The notes under the pieces are model-generated. The model did not search any database, was not told where the DNA came from, and worked only from the letters and a program-made list of their open reading frames with translations. Of a stretch of 64,000 bases of DNA, positions 40,705 to 50,400 are shown piece by piece. This DNA is from Pigmentiphaga sp. H8. Its GTDB lineage: Bacteria > Pseudomonadota > Gammaproteobacteria > Burkholderiales > Burkholderiaceae_B. Both the position numbers and the translations under genes were made by a program. The stretch's first letter is position 1. Each line of letters begins with the position of its first letter. The stretch spans positions 434,001 to 498,000 of the forward strand of contig NZ_CP033966.1 of the NCBI RefSeq assembly GCF_003854895.1. The letters are read 5' to 3'.

Positions 40705-41404
40705 AGGCGCGGGGCCGCAGGCCCGCGTGGAACCAGGACACCAGGGTATAGGTATCGAACACCGGCAGCCCCAGCTCGGCTTCGACCGCCGCCGAATGGA
40801 CCGGGAAGTTCGCGCATTCGCTGACGATGGCACCGACCTCGGGGTGCCGGGCGACCAGCCGGCGGGCCGCCGCGACGACCTCCCGCTCGTGCGCCGCGAG
40901 GTCGAACGTCGTCCGGTTCTCCAGCAGGTCGCGCTTGAACAGCGAACCGGGCGGCAAGCCCTCGACCGGCGGCGTGCCGGCTACGCCCACGCCGTGGAAG
41001 TGGGCGGGCGTCAGGGCCTCGGCCACGGGCGTCAGCACGCCTACGGTCCTGCCGGGCGGCAGCAGCGCCTGCGCCATGGGAATCTGCAGCAGGCTGGAGG
41101 TGGCGACGGGCACCGGGCAGCACGCGGCCAGCTCGCGTTGCAGCACCGCCAGGAAACCGCAGCTGGTCACGATGCCGTCCACCCCCATGGCCGCCAGCCC
41201 GGCGGCCGCCCGTGCGAACAGGTCCAGCGTGCCGCCGGCCTCGGGGCCGGCGACGCGGGCGCCGGTCGCGCCCTGGACCACCGCATACTGCACCGGGAAA
41301 GGCCAGGTGGCCGCGTGGCCGATGTCGCCCGGGACGCGCTGGAAGCCCGTGTCCAGCAGCAGGATGCCGATGGAGACGCCGTGCAGGGTACGGGCGCGGG
41401 CCAT
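40676..41404 (-). CDS. Aspartate/glutamate racemase-family protein
   Basis: A 242-residue protein of the Asp/Glu/hydantoin racemase superfamily. Both catalytic-type cysteines are present: Cys82 in IVTSCGFLAVLQ and Cys197 in VSECANFPVHSA. It opens VSIGILLLDTGFQRVPGDIG, a form seen in maleate-isomerase-like and unassigned members. A racemase, a maleate cis-trans isomerase or an arylmalonate-decarboxylase-like enzyme are all possible. It starts 5 bp after the TrpX-like receptor, with which it is likely co-transcribed, and overlaps the CYTH-CHAD gene by 29 bp at the 3' end. Confidence 0.8.
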   Translation of the reverse strand: MARARTLHGVSIGILLLDTGFQRVPGDIGHAATWPFPVQYAVVQGATGARVAGPEAGGTLDLFARAAAGLAAMGVDGIVTSCGFLAVLQRELAACCPVPVATSSLLQIPMAQALLPPGRTVGVLTPVAEALTPAHFHGVGVAGTPPVEGLPPGSLFKRDLLENRTTFDLAAHEREVVAAARRLVARHPEVGAIVSECANFPVHSAAVEAELGLPVFDTYTLVSWFHAGLRPRAFTAGPSRAP

Positions 41405-41409
41405 GCGGC

Positions 41410-42384
41410 TCAGTCCACGAAGCAGTTGCAGTGCTCGAAGGCCGCCGGGACGGGCTTGCCCAGCTGGGCGAATTTCTTGCGGCTGATCAGCGCGGCGTAG
41501 TCCTTGCGGCCAGGCTTGATGGGGGCGAGCTCGGTGGTCTTGCGGCCCTTGAGCAGTTCGGCCGCCAGCTGGGCGGCGTGCGCGCCCTGCACCTGGTAGG
41601 ACGCGGCGTAGGACACGGCAACCACCCCCTTCTTGATCAGCTCGGTTTCCGCGCTGAGGATGGGGATGCGGTAGCGGTCGGTAACCGAGGCCAGCGCCGG
41701 CATCGAGGACTGCACCAGGCTGGAGCCGATGGCATAGACGAAGTCGACGCCCGACAGCATCTGGGTGCGCTGCTGCACGTCGATGGCCGCATCCACGCTG
41801 ACCGCCTGCAACGCCAGGCCGGCCCGCTTGGCGGCGCCTTCGATGGATTTCATGGCGACCACGTCGTTGGCTTCCCCGGGGGCGTACAGGACGCCGAACT
41901 TCTTCGCGTCGGGAAAGATCTGGCGGGCGAACTCCAGCACCGCGTCGTAGTCCATCGCGCTGGCCGAACCCACGAAGCGGGGCCCGCCCTGGTTCCAGTT
42001 CGGCACCAGCCCGGCGGCAACCGGGTCGCTGATCAGCACGAACACCAGCGGGATGCGCTTGTCGCTGACGCTGGTGATGGCGGCCTGCGACACCGGTGTG
42101 GTCACGGTCAGGATGACCGAGGGCTTGTTGGCCTCGATCTGGTTCAGGATCTGCGGGATCATGGCCGGCGTGAAGTTGGCGTCGCTGTAGACGAAGCGCA
42201 CGTTCTTCCCGTCCACGTAGCCCAGCCTGGCCAGTTCCTGCTTGAAGCCCGACACGCTCTGGTCCAGGGCCGGATGCGGACCGAAGTTGGCGATGCCCAC
42301 GACCATGGGTTCCTGCGCGCCCGCCGCGCAACTGGCCACGAGGGCCGTTCCGGCCACCAGCCGTCCGAGAAGTTTGCCCAGCAC
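41410..42384 (-). CDS. ABC transporter substrate-binding protein (TrpX-like)
   Basis: A 324-residue periplasmic receptor with signal peptide (residues 1-23, MLGKLLGRLVAGTALVASCA then AGA). It belongs to the ABC_sub_bind family: VVGIANFGPHPALDQSVSGF, FVYSDANFTPAMIPQILNQI, SDPVAAGLVPNWNQGGPRFV and IPILSAETELIKKG. It is a paralogue of the receptor at 57225, including the rare C-terminus CNCFVD. No permease or ATPase is next to it; it may share those at 55506-57198. Genes on either side encode a racemase-like protein and an aldehyde dehydrogenase. Confidence 0.88.
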   Translation of the reverse strand: MLGKLLGRLVAGTALVASCAAGAQEPMVVGIANFGPHPALDQSVSGFKQELARLGYVDGKNVRFVYSDANFTPAMIPQILNQIEANKPSVILTVTTPVSQAAITSVSDKRIPLVFVLISDPVAAGLVPNWNQGGPRFVGSASAMDYDAVLEFARQIFPDAKKFGVLYAPGEANDVVAMKSIEGAAKRAGLALQAVSVDAAIDVQQRTQMLSGVDFVYAIGSSLVQSSMPALASVTDRYRIPILSAETELIKKGVVAVSYAASYQVQGAHAAQLAAELLKGRKTTELAPIKPGRKDYAALISRKKFAQLGKPVPAAFEHCNCFVD

Positions 42385-42449
42385 GGTTTTTCTCCTGCCA
42401 AGAACGGGAAACGCCCGCGCGCCGCTTGGCCGGCGCGCGGGCGCGAGTG

Positions 42450-43877
42450 TCAGGCCTCGAGTTCCGAAAGTTCGGTCAGGGGCTTGATGCCGCCTTCGTT
42501 GGCGATCAGCGCGCGCTTGCGGACGTAGCGCAGGATGCTGGTCGCGCCATAGCGCGAGCCGCCCATGCCGGACATCTTGAAGGCGGTTTTCTCGCCGTCG
42601 AACATCATGCCGCGCTGCAGCTCGGTGTCGTTGATGCTGACACCGCCCGCCTCCATCAGCGTCGCGAAATCGCCCGCGGTGTGGGTGTCGGGACCGAACA
42701 CGGCGCCCGACAGGCCGAAGACCGTGTCGTTGACCAGATGGGCGGCTTCCTCGACGGTGCTGAATTTCATGACCGGCACGACGGGGCCGAAGGTCTCTTC
42801 GGTCATGACCGCCATGCTGTGATCCACCCCGGTGACGATGGTGGGATCCAGCCAGATCGCGCCGCCCACGTTTTCGACCTTGCCGCCCGACAGGATGCGG
42901 GCGCCGCGCGCCACCGCGTCCTGGAGCTGGGCTTCGACGATGGCGCCCTGGGCCTCGAAGATGAACGGGCCGTAGTGGCCGCCGTCTCCCGCCGCGTGGC
43001 TGCGCCGCAGCGTGGCGGCCTGCCGCAGCAGTTCGGCGACGAACTCGTCATGCACCGAGGCATCCACGTACACGCGTTCGATCGCATAGCAGACCTGCCC
43101 GGTGTTGTAGATGGCGCTGCGCAGGATGCTGGTGGCGGCGCGGGCGAGATCCGAGCCCGCCAGCACCACCGCCGGATCCTTGCCGCCCAGTTCCAGGAAG
43201 GCAGGGATGAAGGCTTCGGCCGCGGCAAGCGCGATCCTGCGGCCGGTCTTGATGCTGCCCGTGAAGACGATGGCATCGCTGTTGGCCACCACGGCCTGCC
43301 CGGTCTCGGCCCCGCCGCGTACCAGGGTGATGATGTGCGCCAGCTCGGGCACGTCGTCGATCGAGCGCTGCAGCGGTTCCACGAAGCGCGGCGTGACCTC
43401 GCTGGGCTTGACCATCACGGCCGCGCCGGCGACCAGCGCCGGGATCGCGTCGATGAAGGACAGCACCAGCGGAAAATTCCAGGGGCTGATGACGCCCACC
43501 AGCGGGTAGGGCACCAGGGTGGTCTTGAAGATGATCTCGTCGTTGTGCGAGAACTTGCGGAAGGGCTGGGCCAGCACCTGGGGCGCCGCCTCGCAGTAGC
43601 CGTGGATGAAGTGCTCGACGGCGCCGAGTTCTTCGTGGGAGATGCGCGTGCGGCCGGTGTCGACGCTGAGCGCCGCGGCGATCTCGGTGGCATGCCGGCC
43701 CAGGGCCTCGGCCCATTTCTTCAGGATGGCGACGCGGCGCTCCAGGCCGCCCGAGAACCAGGCGCGCTGCGCCTCGCGCGCCGCCTTGGCCTTGGCGGCG
43801 ATGTCCGCCGGGCTGGTGGATTCGAACCGGTAATCCCGTTCGCCGCTGCGTGGATTCCGTACTTCCATGACTGCCAT
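42450..43877 (-). CDS. Aldehyde dehydrogenase
   Basis: A 475-residue aldehyde dehydrogenase started at ATG 43875-43877 (GAGG 7 bp upstream); ATG three codons later is possible. GVISPWNFPLVLSFIDAIPA binds the cofactor; the base Glu is in FLELGGKDPAVVL; the nucleophile is in NTGQVCYAIERVYVD. The C-terminal motif is FKMSGMGGSRYG. SPWNFP and NTGQVCYAIERV resemble aliphatic or lactaldehyde-type members. It is downstream of AraC on the same strand and has a TTTCCTAG motif in its upstream gap, as do the porin and UbiD promoters. Confidence 0.91.
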   Translation of the reverse strand: MAVMEVRNPRSGERDYRFESTSPADIAAKAKAAREAQRAWFSGGLERRVAILKKWAEALGRHATEIAAALSVDTGRTRISHEELGAVEHFIHGYCEAAPQVLAQPFRKFSHNDEIIFKTTLVPYPLVGVISPWNFPLVLSFIDAIPALVAGAAVMVKPSEVTPRFVEPLQRSIDDVPELAHIITLVRGGAETGQAVVANSDAIVFTGSIKTGRRIALAAAEAFIPAFLELGGKDPAVVLAGSDLARAATSILRSAIYNTGQVCYAIERVYVDASVHDEFVAELLRQAATLRRSHAAGDGGHYGPFIFEAQGAIVEAQLQDAVARGARILSGGKVENVGGAIWLDPTIVTGVDHSMAVMTEETFGPVVPVMKFSTVEEAAHLVNDTVFGLSGAVFGPDTHTAGDFATLMEAGGVSINDTELQRGMMFDGEKTAFKMSGMGGSRYGATSILRYVRKRALIANEGGIKPLTELSELEA

Positions 43878-43967
43878 TGTGTGCCTCGCTAGTTGTTCCC
43901 ATCGGGGATGGGACGATCCTATGCGAAGCATGGGGCGGCAATCAGCCCGGGATGCGCATCACTGCCG

Positions 43968-43996
43968 ATTTCCTAGAAAAGTCATCTGTTTCCCGA
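43968..43996. promoter_or_regulatory. CCTAG motif with imperfect direct repeat upstream of aldehyde dehydrogenase
   Basis: GATTTCCTAGAAAAG begins at 43967 and a looser copy, GTTTCCCGAAAG, starts about 20 bp later (TTTCC at 43969 and 43989). The 10-mer GATTTCCTAG occurs again, inverted, at 58409-58418, and ATTTCCTAG at 58322-58330. Two repeats on one face of the helix is the usual AraC-family arrangement, and an AraC gene is immediately upstream. By-eye assignment. Confidence 0.4.
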
Positions 43997-44013
43997 AAGC
44001 GGGCCGGATGCGA

Positions 44014-45129
44014 TCAATGCGTACCCGGCGGATGCAGCGGGTCGCCGGCGTGGCGGGCCAGGACTTCCTCGGCGCTGCCCATGCGGCGGGCGTCCTTGGG
44101 CGCGAAGCCGAAGTGCTCGCGGAACGAGGCGGTGAAGCTGGTCTGGTGCTGGTAGCCCACGGCGCAGGCCACCTCGTTGACGGACAGGCGGTCCTGGATG
44201 AGCAGGTTCAGCGCGCGGTTCATGCGGTGGCTGTGGCCGAACTCGAACACCGTCATGCCGTACAGGAACTTGAAGCCGCGCTTGAGCTTGGACGTGTTGG
44301 TGCCCACCGCGCGCGCCAGTTCCGGGATGGTGGGCACGCGCGTCATGTCCGACAGCATGATGTCGCGCGCCTTCTCGATCAGGCGCAGGTCGCGGGTGGA
44401 GAACACGCCCGGGGCGTTCTCGCTTTCTATGTGGTTCTGCCACAGGTCCAGCGAGGCGCACAGGATCTCGCTGGCCTTGGCCTCGGCCAGCAGCAGGCGG
44501 CGATAGCCCTGGTAGGGGTTGGCCAGCAGTTTCTCGATGGCGTGCAGCACTTCCACGCCCACCGGCATCTGGTGGCAGAAGACCTGTTCGTTGCCCACGG
44601 CGTCCAGCTTCTTCTGGAAGGCGTTGCCGGCGCCCAGCGAGGCGCGGACGAAGGCGTCGAAATAGGCCTGCGTGACGTACATGCTGACCATGCGCCAGGA
44701 TCCGGGGCCGCAATGCACCTGGTAGAGCATGTCGTCGCCCTGCTGCACCACCGTCAGGTTGGGCGAGCCGATCTGCACTTCGCCCGATTCCGAGAACTCG
44801 ACGCGCGCGGGGCCCTTGAGCACGAAGTGGAATTCGACGAAGCCTTCTGGCAGCACGCTTTCGGTGCGTTCCTTCGTGTAGCGGCAACTGGTGATGACCA
44901 GGAAGATCTCGTCCCGCAGGCTGATCAGTTCCCAATAGCCCTCGGACGGATCCTGGGAAACGGCCACGCGCTGGCCGTAGATGCCGGGGCCCTTGGCCTG
45001 GGGAATGGCGTGCTCGGCCGTCGCGCGCAGGCTGTGGAAGGCTTCGGTGGTCCGGGCATGCCGGCCCGCCAGCCGCGTCCTGAACAGTCCGTCGTCGCTC
45101 TGGTCGGGACGAAAGGGGAAGGTATTCAT
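44014..45129 (-). CDS. AraC-family transcriptional regulator
   Basis: A 371-residue regulator started at ATG 45127-45129 (GGAG 6 bp upstream). The N-terminal two-thirds is an effector domain with a cupin-like stretch (GFVEFHFVLKGPARVEFSES). The C-terminal AraC domain has two helix-turn-helix units: TIPELARAVGTNTSKLKRGF and LSVNEVACAVGYQHQTSFTA followed by FREHFGFAPKDAR, the standard AraC signature. It is divergent from the UbiD gene at 45334 across a 204-bp gap and likely controls the UbiD/HyuAB/TRAP run. Confidence 0.92.
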   Translation of the reverse strand: MNTFPFRPDQSDDGLFRTRLAGRHARTTEAFHSLRATAEHAIPQAKGPGIYGQRVAVSQDPSEGYWELISLRDEIFLVITSCRYTKERTESVLPEGFVEFHFVLKGPARVEFSESGEVQIGSPNLTVVQQGDDMLYQVHCGPGSWRMVSMYVTQAYFDAFVRASLGAGNAFQKKLDAVGNEQVFCHQMPVGVEVLHAIEKLLANPYQGYRRLLLAEAKASEILCASLDLWQNHIESENAPGVFSTRDLRLIEKARDIMLSDMTRVPTIPELARAVGTNTSKLKRGFKFLYGMTVFEFGHSHRMNRALNLLIQDRLSVNEVACAVGYQHQTSFTASFREHFGFAPKDARRMGSAEEVLARHAGDPLHPPGTH

Positions 45130-45242
45130 CGGCACTCCGTGCGGTCGGACATTCGGCGGTGGCATACGGTACGGTGGCGCGGTCGACCAGGCAATCCGGG
45201 CTAACACGCGTATGGCGTCGCCCGCGACATCAAGTTGTTCCG

Positions 45243-45255
45243 TAATCCTAGGTTT
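45243..45255. promoter_or_regulatory. CCTAG motif in AraC/UbiD divergent promoter
   Basis: AATCCTAGGTTTT centred on CCTAG (45247-45251), about 85 bp before the UbiD start and 115 bp before the AraC start. It shares TCCTAG with the motifs at 43968 and 58322. Only one clear copy is seen here, so support is weak. Confidence 0.3.
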
Positions 45256-45333
45256 TCGCCACATCCGGCAAAGAAGCGCGGCGTCGGCCGTTGCTATCGT
45301 CGGACCTTCATCCCACGCAAGACCTTCACATCG

Positions 45334-46674
45334 ATGAGACACTACCTCGACAAGCTCCAGTCCCGGGGCGAGCTGGTCGTCGTCCACAAGGAAGTGGATC
45401 CGCGCTTCGAGGCCGCCGCGATCGCCCGCAGGCTTCAGTCCGAGTCCAGGCAGGCGGTGCTGTTCTCCCATGTCCGGGGCAGCGCGCTGCCCGTGGTCAT
45501 GAACGTCTACAGCGAACACCAGCGCCTGCGCGAAATCATCCGCTGCGGACGCAAGACCTTCTGCGAACGCCTGGGCGAGGAGATCGCGCTGGCGGCCACG
45601 CTGGGGCAGGGCGCCTGGATGGAAGATACCGATCCCGGCGACGACTGGTGCTCGGGCACGCTGTCCGACCTGCCCATCCTGACCTATCACGAGCGCGACG
45701 GCGGTGCCTACATCACCTCGGGCATCTTCCTGGCGAAGCATCCCGACAGCGGCGTGCCCAACCTGTCGTTCCACCGGTCGATGAAGGTCTCCGACGGCGA
45801 ATTGCGCGTACGCCTGGGCAGCACGCACGACCTGGCGCGCTTCCAGCAGGCGGCCGAGCGCGACGGCAAGCCGCTCGAGGCGGCGATCCTGGTCAGCGCC
45901 GCGCCCGAACTGTTCATGGCGGCCTGCGTGTCGCTGCCGCCGGATGCCAGCGAACTGGCCCTGGCCGCGGCCATACGCGGCGGGCCGCTGCGCATGAGGC
46001 GGTGCAGGACCATCGACCTGTCGGTGCCGGCCGCGGCCGACATCGTGATCGAGGGCCACATCCTGCCCAACGAACGCCGTCCGGAGGGCCCCTTCGGCGA
46101 GTTCATGGGCTACTACGTCGAGGTGGGCGACAACCACGTGTTCGAGGTCACCCACGTCGGATGGCGCAAGGGCGCCGTCTTCCACGGTCTGATCTGCGGC
46201 TCCAGGGAGGACCTGCGGCCGCTGGAGGCGGCCACGGCCGCGCGCATCTACCAGGCGCTCAAGGCCCAGGTGCCGGGCGTGCTGGACGTCTCGTGTCAGC
46301 CCACGGTCATGAACACCATCATCAAGATCCGCAAGCAGTACGAAGGCCACGGCGGCCACGCGCTGCTGGCGGCGATGGGATCGCACCTGGACTACAACAA
46401 GTTCTGCGTGGTGGTGGACGAGGACGTCGACATCTACGACATGGACGAGGTGGTCTGGGCGTTCGTGACGCGCGGCCGCGCCGACACCCGCACCATGGTG
46501 GTGCCCAACGTGCCGGGCTTCTATCGCGATCCGCACAAGGACCATTGGGGACGCCTGGCGCTGGATGCGACGCGCCCGTGGGGCCGGGAGGCGGAGTTCG
46601 CGCGCAAGCGGATCCCGGGCGAAGACACGGTGGACCTCGCGGAGTACCTGGGCTCGCAGTGGCCCGCGGCGTAG
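45334..46674 (+). CDS. UbiD-family decarboxylase, paralogue 1
   Basis: A 446-residue member of the UbiD family, whose enzymes use prenylated FMN to (de)carboxylate aromatic, heteroaromatic or acrylic acids. Start ATG 45334 gives MRHYLDKLQSRGELVVVHKE. Conserved stretches: NLSFHRSMKVSDGELRVRLG, the active-site segment RRPEGPFGEFMGYYVEVGDN, VTHVGWRKGAVFHGLICG, TVMNTIIKIRKQYEG and the C-terminal PHKDHWGRLALDAT. It is closely similar throughout to paralogue 2 at 54060. prFMN needs a UbiX, which is not in the window. First gene of the plus-strand run, 80 bp before GntR. Confidence 0.93.
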   Translation: MRHYLDKLQSRGELVVVHKEVDPRFEAAAIARRLQSESRQAVLFSHVRGSALPVVMNVYSEHQRLREIIRCGRKTFCERLGEEIALAATLGQGAWMEDTDPGDDWCSGTLSDLPILTYHERDGGAYITSGIFLAKHPDSGVPNLSFHRSMKVSDGELRVRLGSTHDLARFQQAAERDGKPLEAAILVSAAPELFMAACVSLPPDASELALAAAIRGGPLRMRRCRTIDLSVPAAADIVIEGHILPNERRPEGPFGEFMGYYVEVGDNHVFEVTHVGWRKGAVFHGLICGSREDLRPLEAATAARIYQALKAQVPGVLDVSCQPTVMNTIIKIRKQYEGHGGHALLAAMGSHLDYNKFCVVVDEDVDIYDMDEVVWAFVTRGRADTRTMVVPNVPGFYRDPHKDHWGRLALDATRPWGREAEFARKRIPGEDTVDLAEYLGSQWPAA

Positions 46675-46704
46675 CGGCGGGCACCGGCGTGGCCGTCGGT
46701 ATGC

Positions 46705-46722
46705 AAAAAACAATTGTTTTTT
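46705..46722. promoter_or_regulatory. 18-bp perfect palindrome before GntR gene
   Basis: AAAAAACAATTGTTTTTT, a perfect 18-bp palindrome extended by C/G outside (46704 and 46724). A+T-only runs are striking in this G+C-rich sequence. It lies 32 bp before the preferred GntR start (46755) and 30 bp after the UbiD stop. Symmetric sites of this size fit FadR-subfamily GntR proteins and autoregulation; it could also act as a weak hairpin terminator of the UbiD transcript. Confidence 0.6.
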
Positions 46723-46754
46723 TGCTTGGCCTGGCCGATCATGGTCGCCAGACC

Positions 46755-47435
46755 ATGAAAACGCCCGCGCCTCCACCCCTCGAACCGCTTGCCCGCGCGG
46801 ACCTGCTGCCCGAGCGCATCTACCGCCGGATCCACGAGAAGATCGCCAGCGGCGAGATCGACCCGTCCGTGCGCATGACCGAGACCCAGCTCGCCGCGAT
46901 GCTGGGCGTGTCCCGCACGCCGCTGCGCGAGGCGCTGACGCGCCTGCGCCATGAAGGGCTGCTGACCGCGGGCCGGGGAACCTCGGTGGCCTCGCTGTCC
47001 CGCCTGGATCTGGAGGAAATCATGGAGCTGCGGCTGCTGATCGAGCCTTATCTGGCTGCCCGCGCCGCCCGGTCGGTCACGCCCGAGGGACTGGCCGAGC
47101 TCGAGGCGGTCGTGCAGCGCGAGGTCGATGCGCTGCCCCGGCCGTCCCTGCAGAAATTCGTCATGGCCAACCATGACTTTCGCGTCGCGCTGGTGCGGCT
47201 GGTCGGCAACAAGCGGCTGGGCGAAGCCGCCAGCCGCCACGACAGCCAGATCCAGACCCTGCGGCGGGCCACGCTGGAGAAGAAATCCAATCGCGAGATC
47301 GTGGTCCGGCACCACCGGGCGCTGGTCGAGGCGCTGGGCCGCCGCGATGCCCGGGCGGCCGAGAAAACCATGCGCGACCTGATGCTGCAGGCGCGCGAAT
47401 CGATCCTGGCGCTGATTCCCGCGCCCAGGGCCTGA
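46755..47435 (+). CDS. GntR-family (FadR/FCD-type) transcriptional regulator
   Basis: A 226-residue regulator. The winged-helix domain is at residues about 20-85: RIYRRIHEKIASGEIDPSVR, MTETQLAAMLGVSRTPLREA and GLLTAGRGTSVASLS. The all-helical FCD ligand domain follows with MANHDFRVALVRLVGNKRL and HHRALVEALGRRDARAAEKT. ATG 46755 is preferred, because the upstream in-frame ATG at 46701 would put the 18-bp palindrome in the coding region and code for an unusual N-terminus. Placed between UbiD and the HyuAB fusion, it probably senses a pathway carboxylate. Confidence 0.9.
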   Translation: MKTPAPPPLEPLARADLLPERIYRRIHEKIASGEIDPSVRMTETQLAAMLGVSRTPLREALTRLRHEGLLTAGRGTSVASLSRLDLEEIMELRLLIEPYLAARAARSVTPEGLAELEAVVQREVDALPRPSLQKFVMANHDFRVALVRLVGNKRLGEAASRHDSQIQTLRRATLEKKSNREIVVRHHRALVEALGRRDARAAEKTMRDLMLQARESILALIPAPRA

Positions 47436-47449
47436 TAGGAGATACGTTC

Positions 47450-50400
47450 TTGCTACGGTTGGGTATCGACATAGGGGGAACCTTCACCGATTTCGCGCTC
47501 GAGGCCAGCGATGGCGGCGCGGCCCGGCGCTGGTTCCTGAAGGTGCTGACGACTCCGGAGTCGCCGGAGCGCGCGGTGCTCGAAGGACTGGACCGCATCC
47601 TTGCCGATGCCGGATTCGCGCCTGCCGACCTGGATACGGTGGTGCATGGCACCACGCTGGCCACCAATGCCGTCATCGAACGTCGCGGTGCGCGGATCGC
47701 GTTCATCACCACCGAAGGTTTTCGCGACACCCTGGAGATGGGTACGGAAAGCCGCCATGACCATTACGATCTCTACGTCGACAAGCCGGAACCGCTGGTG
47801 CCGCGCGACCTGCGCCTGACGGTGGATGAACGCATGTCGGTGGACGGCCAGGTGCTGCGTCCGCTGGACGATGCCGCCATCGAGGCCCTGTTGCCGTCCC
47901 TGGACGAAGCGGGGGTCGAGGCCGTCGCCATCGGGTTCCTGCACAGCTACCGGAATCCCGCGCACGAGCGGCAGGCCGCGGCCGTGCTGGCCCGGCTTCG
48001 GCCGCAGCTGGATGTTTCGCTGTCGTCCGAGGTGGCGCCGGAGATCCGCGAGTTCGAGCGTTTCGCGACGGCCTGCGTGAATGCCTACGTGCAGCCGGTG
48101 ATGGCCGGCTATCTGCGGCGCCTGGAAGAGGCGCTGGCGGCGCGCGGCGTACGCGCGCCGCTGCTGCTGATGCTGTCCAACGGCGGCCTGTGCGAGGTCG
48201 AGGTCGCTCGTCGCTTTCCCGTCCGGCTGCTGGAGTCCGGTCCGGCCGGAGGCGCCATCCTGGCTGCGGACGTGGCGCGGCGAATGGGCATAGACCGCGC
48301 GCTGCTGCTGGACATAGGCGGCACCACCGCCAAGCTGTGCTTCATCGACGAAGGCGCGCCGCAAACCGCGCGGTCGATGGAAGTGGCGCGGCTGGCCCGG
48401 TTCAAGGCGGGCAGCGGCATCCCGCTGCGCTTTCCCGTGGTCGAGCTGGCCGAGATCGGCGCCGGCGGCGGCTCCATCGCGCATCTCGATGCGCTGGGGC
48501 GGCTGCAGGTGGGACCGGAGAGCGCCGGTTCGGTGCCGGGGCCGGCCTGCTACATGCGGGGCGGCACGCAGCCCACCGTTACCGATGCGCACCTGGCGCT
48601 GGGCCGGCTCGACGCGGAGCATTTCGCCGGCGGCCGGATGACGCTGGGCCTGGGCGCCGCGCGCGAGGCGCTGGAGGGACTGGGCGGAGCGCTGGACCTG
48701 TCGGTCGAGGACACGGCCTGGAGCATCTGCGAGATCGTCGACGAGAGCATGGCCAATGCCGTCCATGAACATGCGGTCGAGGTCGGCAAGGGGGTGGACG
48801 GACGCACGCTGATCGCCATCGGCGGCATGGCGCCGTTGCATGCCGCGCGGCTGGCCGCCAAGCTCGGGCTGGACCGCGTGGTCATTCCCGAGGGCGCGGG
48901 CGTGGGATCGGCGCTGGGCTTCCTGCGCGCGCCCGTGGCATTCGAGACCACGCGCAGCGTGCAGGCCAGGCTGTCGTCCTTCGATGCCGCCCAGGCCAAC
49001 GCCATCGTCGCGGAACTGGCCGCCGAGATGCATCGCGTGGTCCGCCGGGCGGCGCCCGGCGCCGAGGTCCGCGAACAGCGGACCGCCTGGATGCGCTACC
49101 AGGGACAAGGGCACGAGATACGGGTGATCCTGCCCGACGGCTCCTTCGGCGAAGGCGCCGCGCACATGCTGGCCGCGGCGTTCGAGGCCGCCTACCGCGC
49201 GCTCTACGGCCGCGTGATCGCCGGCGCGCAGATCGAGGTGCTGGGCTGGACCGTCAGGGTGGAGGCGCCGGTGCCGGCGGTCGCGCCCGCCGCGGCCGGC
49301 ATAGCCGTGGCCCGCGAGGCCGGCGAGCGCCGGTTCTACGACCAGACCTTGCGCGACTTCGTGTCCGGCCGGGTGCTGCCCGCCCGCGCCGTGGCGCCGG
49401 GCGCGCCGCTGGCCGGGCCCGCCCTGCTGGTGGAGGACGAAACCACCATCGTGGTGCCGTCGGGCCTGGCGGTCGCGTGCACGTCCGCGGGCGACATCGT
49501 GCTGGATGGCGCGGCGGCTTCCCCGGCCGCCGCGGCCGGCAGGGACATGCCGGAGGAGATCAAGGCCCAGGTCCTGTGGAGCCGCCTGATCGCGGTGGTC
49601 GAGGAGCAGGCACGCACCCTGATGCGCACGGCCTTCTCTCCCACGGTCCGCGAAGCGGGCGATCTGTCGGCCGGCCTGTTCGACCTGGAAGGCCGGCTCA
49701 TCGCCCAGGCGGTCACGGGCACGCCCGGCCACGTGAACTCCATGGCCGCCTGCGCCCGCCACTTCCTGGACAAGCACCCGCCGGCCTCCATGGCCGAGGG
49801 CGACCACTTCATCACCAACGACCCGTGGCTGACGTCCGGCCATCTGCACGACGTCACCGTGCTGTCGCCTGCTTTCCAGGACGGCAGGGTGATCGGTTTC
49901 TTCGCCTGTACCTGCCACCAGGTGGACATCGGCGGCCTGGGCCAGGGGCCGGACGGCCGGTCGGTGTACGAAGAAGGCCTGTACATCCCCATCCTGCGCC
50001 TGGCGCGCGCGGGCCGCCTGAACGAGGACCTGCTCGACATCGTGCGCGCCAACGTGCGCCAACCCGAACCGGTGGTGGGGGACATCCTGTCCTACGTCAC
50101 GGCCAACGAGGTCAGCGCCCGCCGCCTGGCGTCCACGCTGGACGAATTCGGCCAGGACGGGCTGGCGGACATCGCCGCGTTCCTGCTGGAACGCTCGGCG
50201 GCCGGCATGCGTGCCGCCATCGCCAAGCTGCCACAGGGTACGTACCGCTCGCACATGCGGCTCGACGGCTACGACCGTCCGGTCGACATCCATTGCGCGG
50301 TGGGCATCGACGGGGAGCGCATACGGGTGTCGTTCGACGGCACGTCGCCGGCCAGCGCCAAGGGCATCAACCTGGTGCTGAACTACACCCGCGCCTATGC

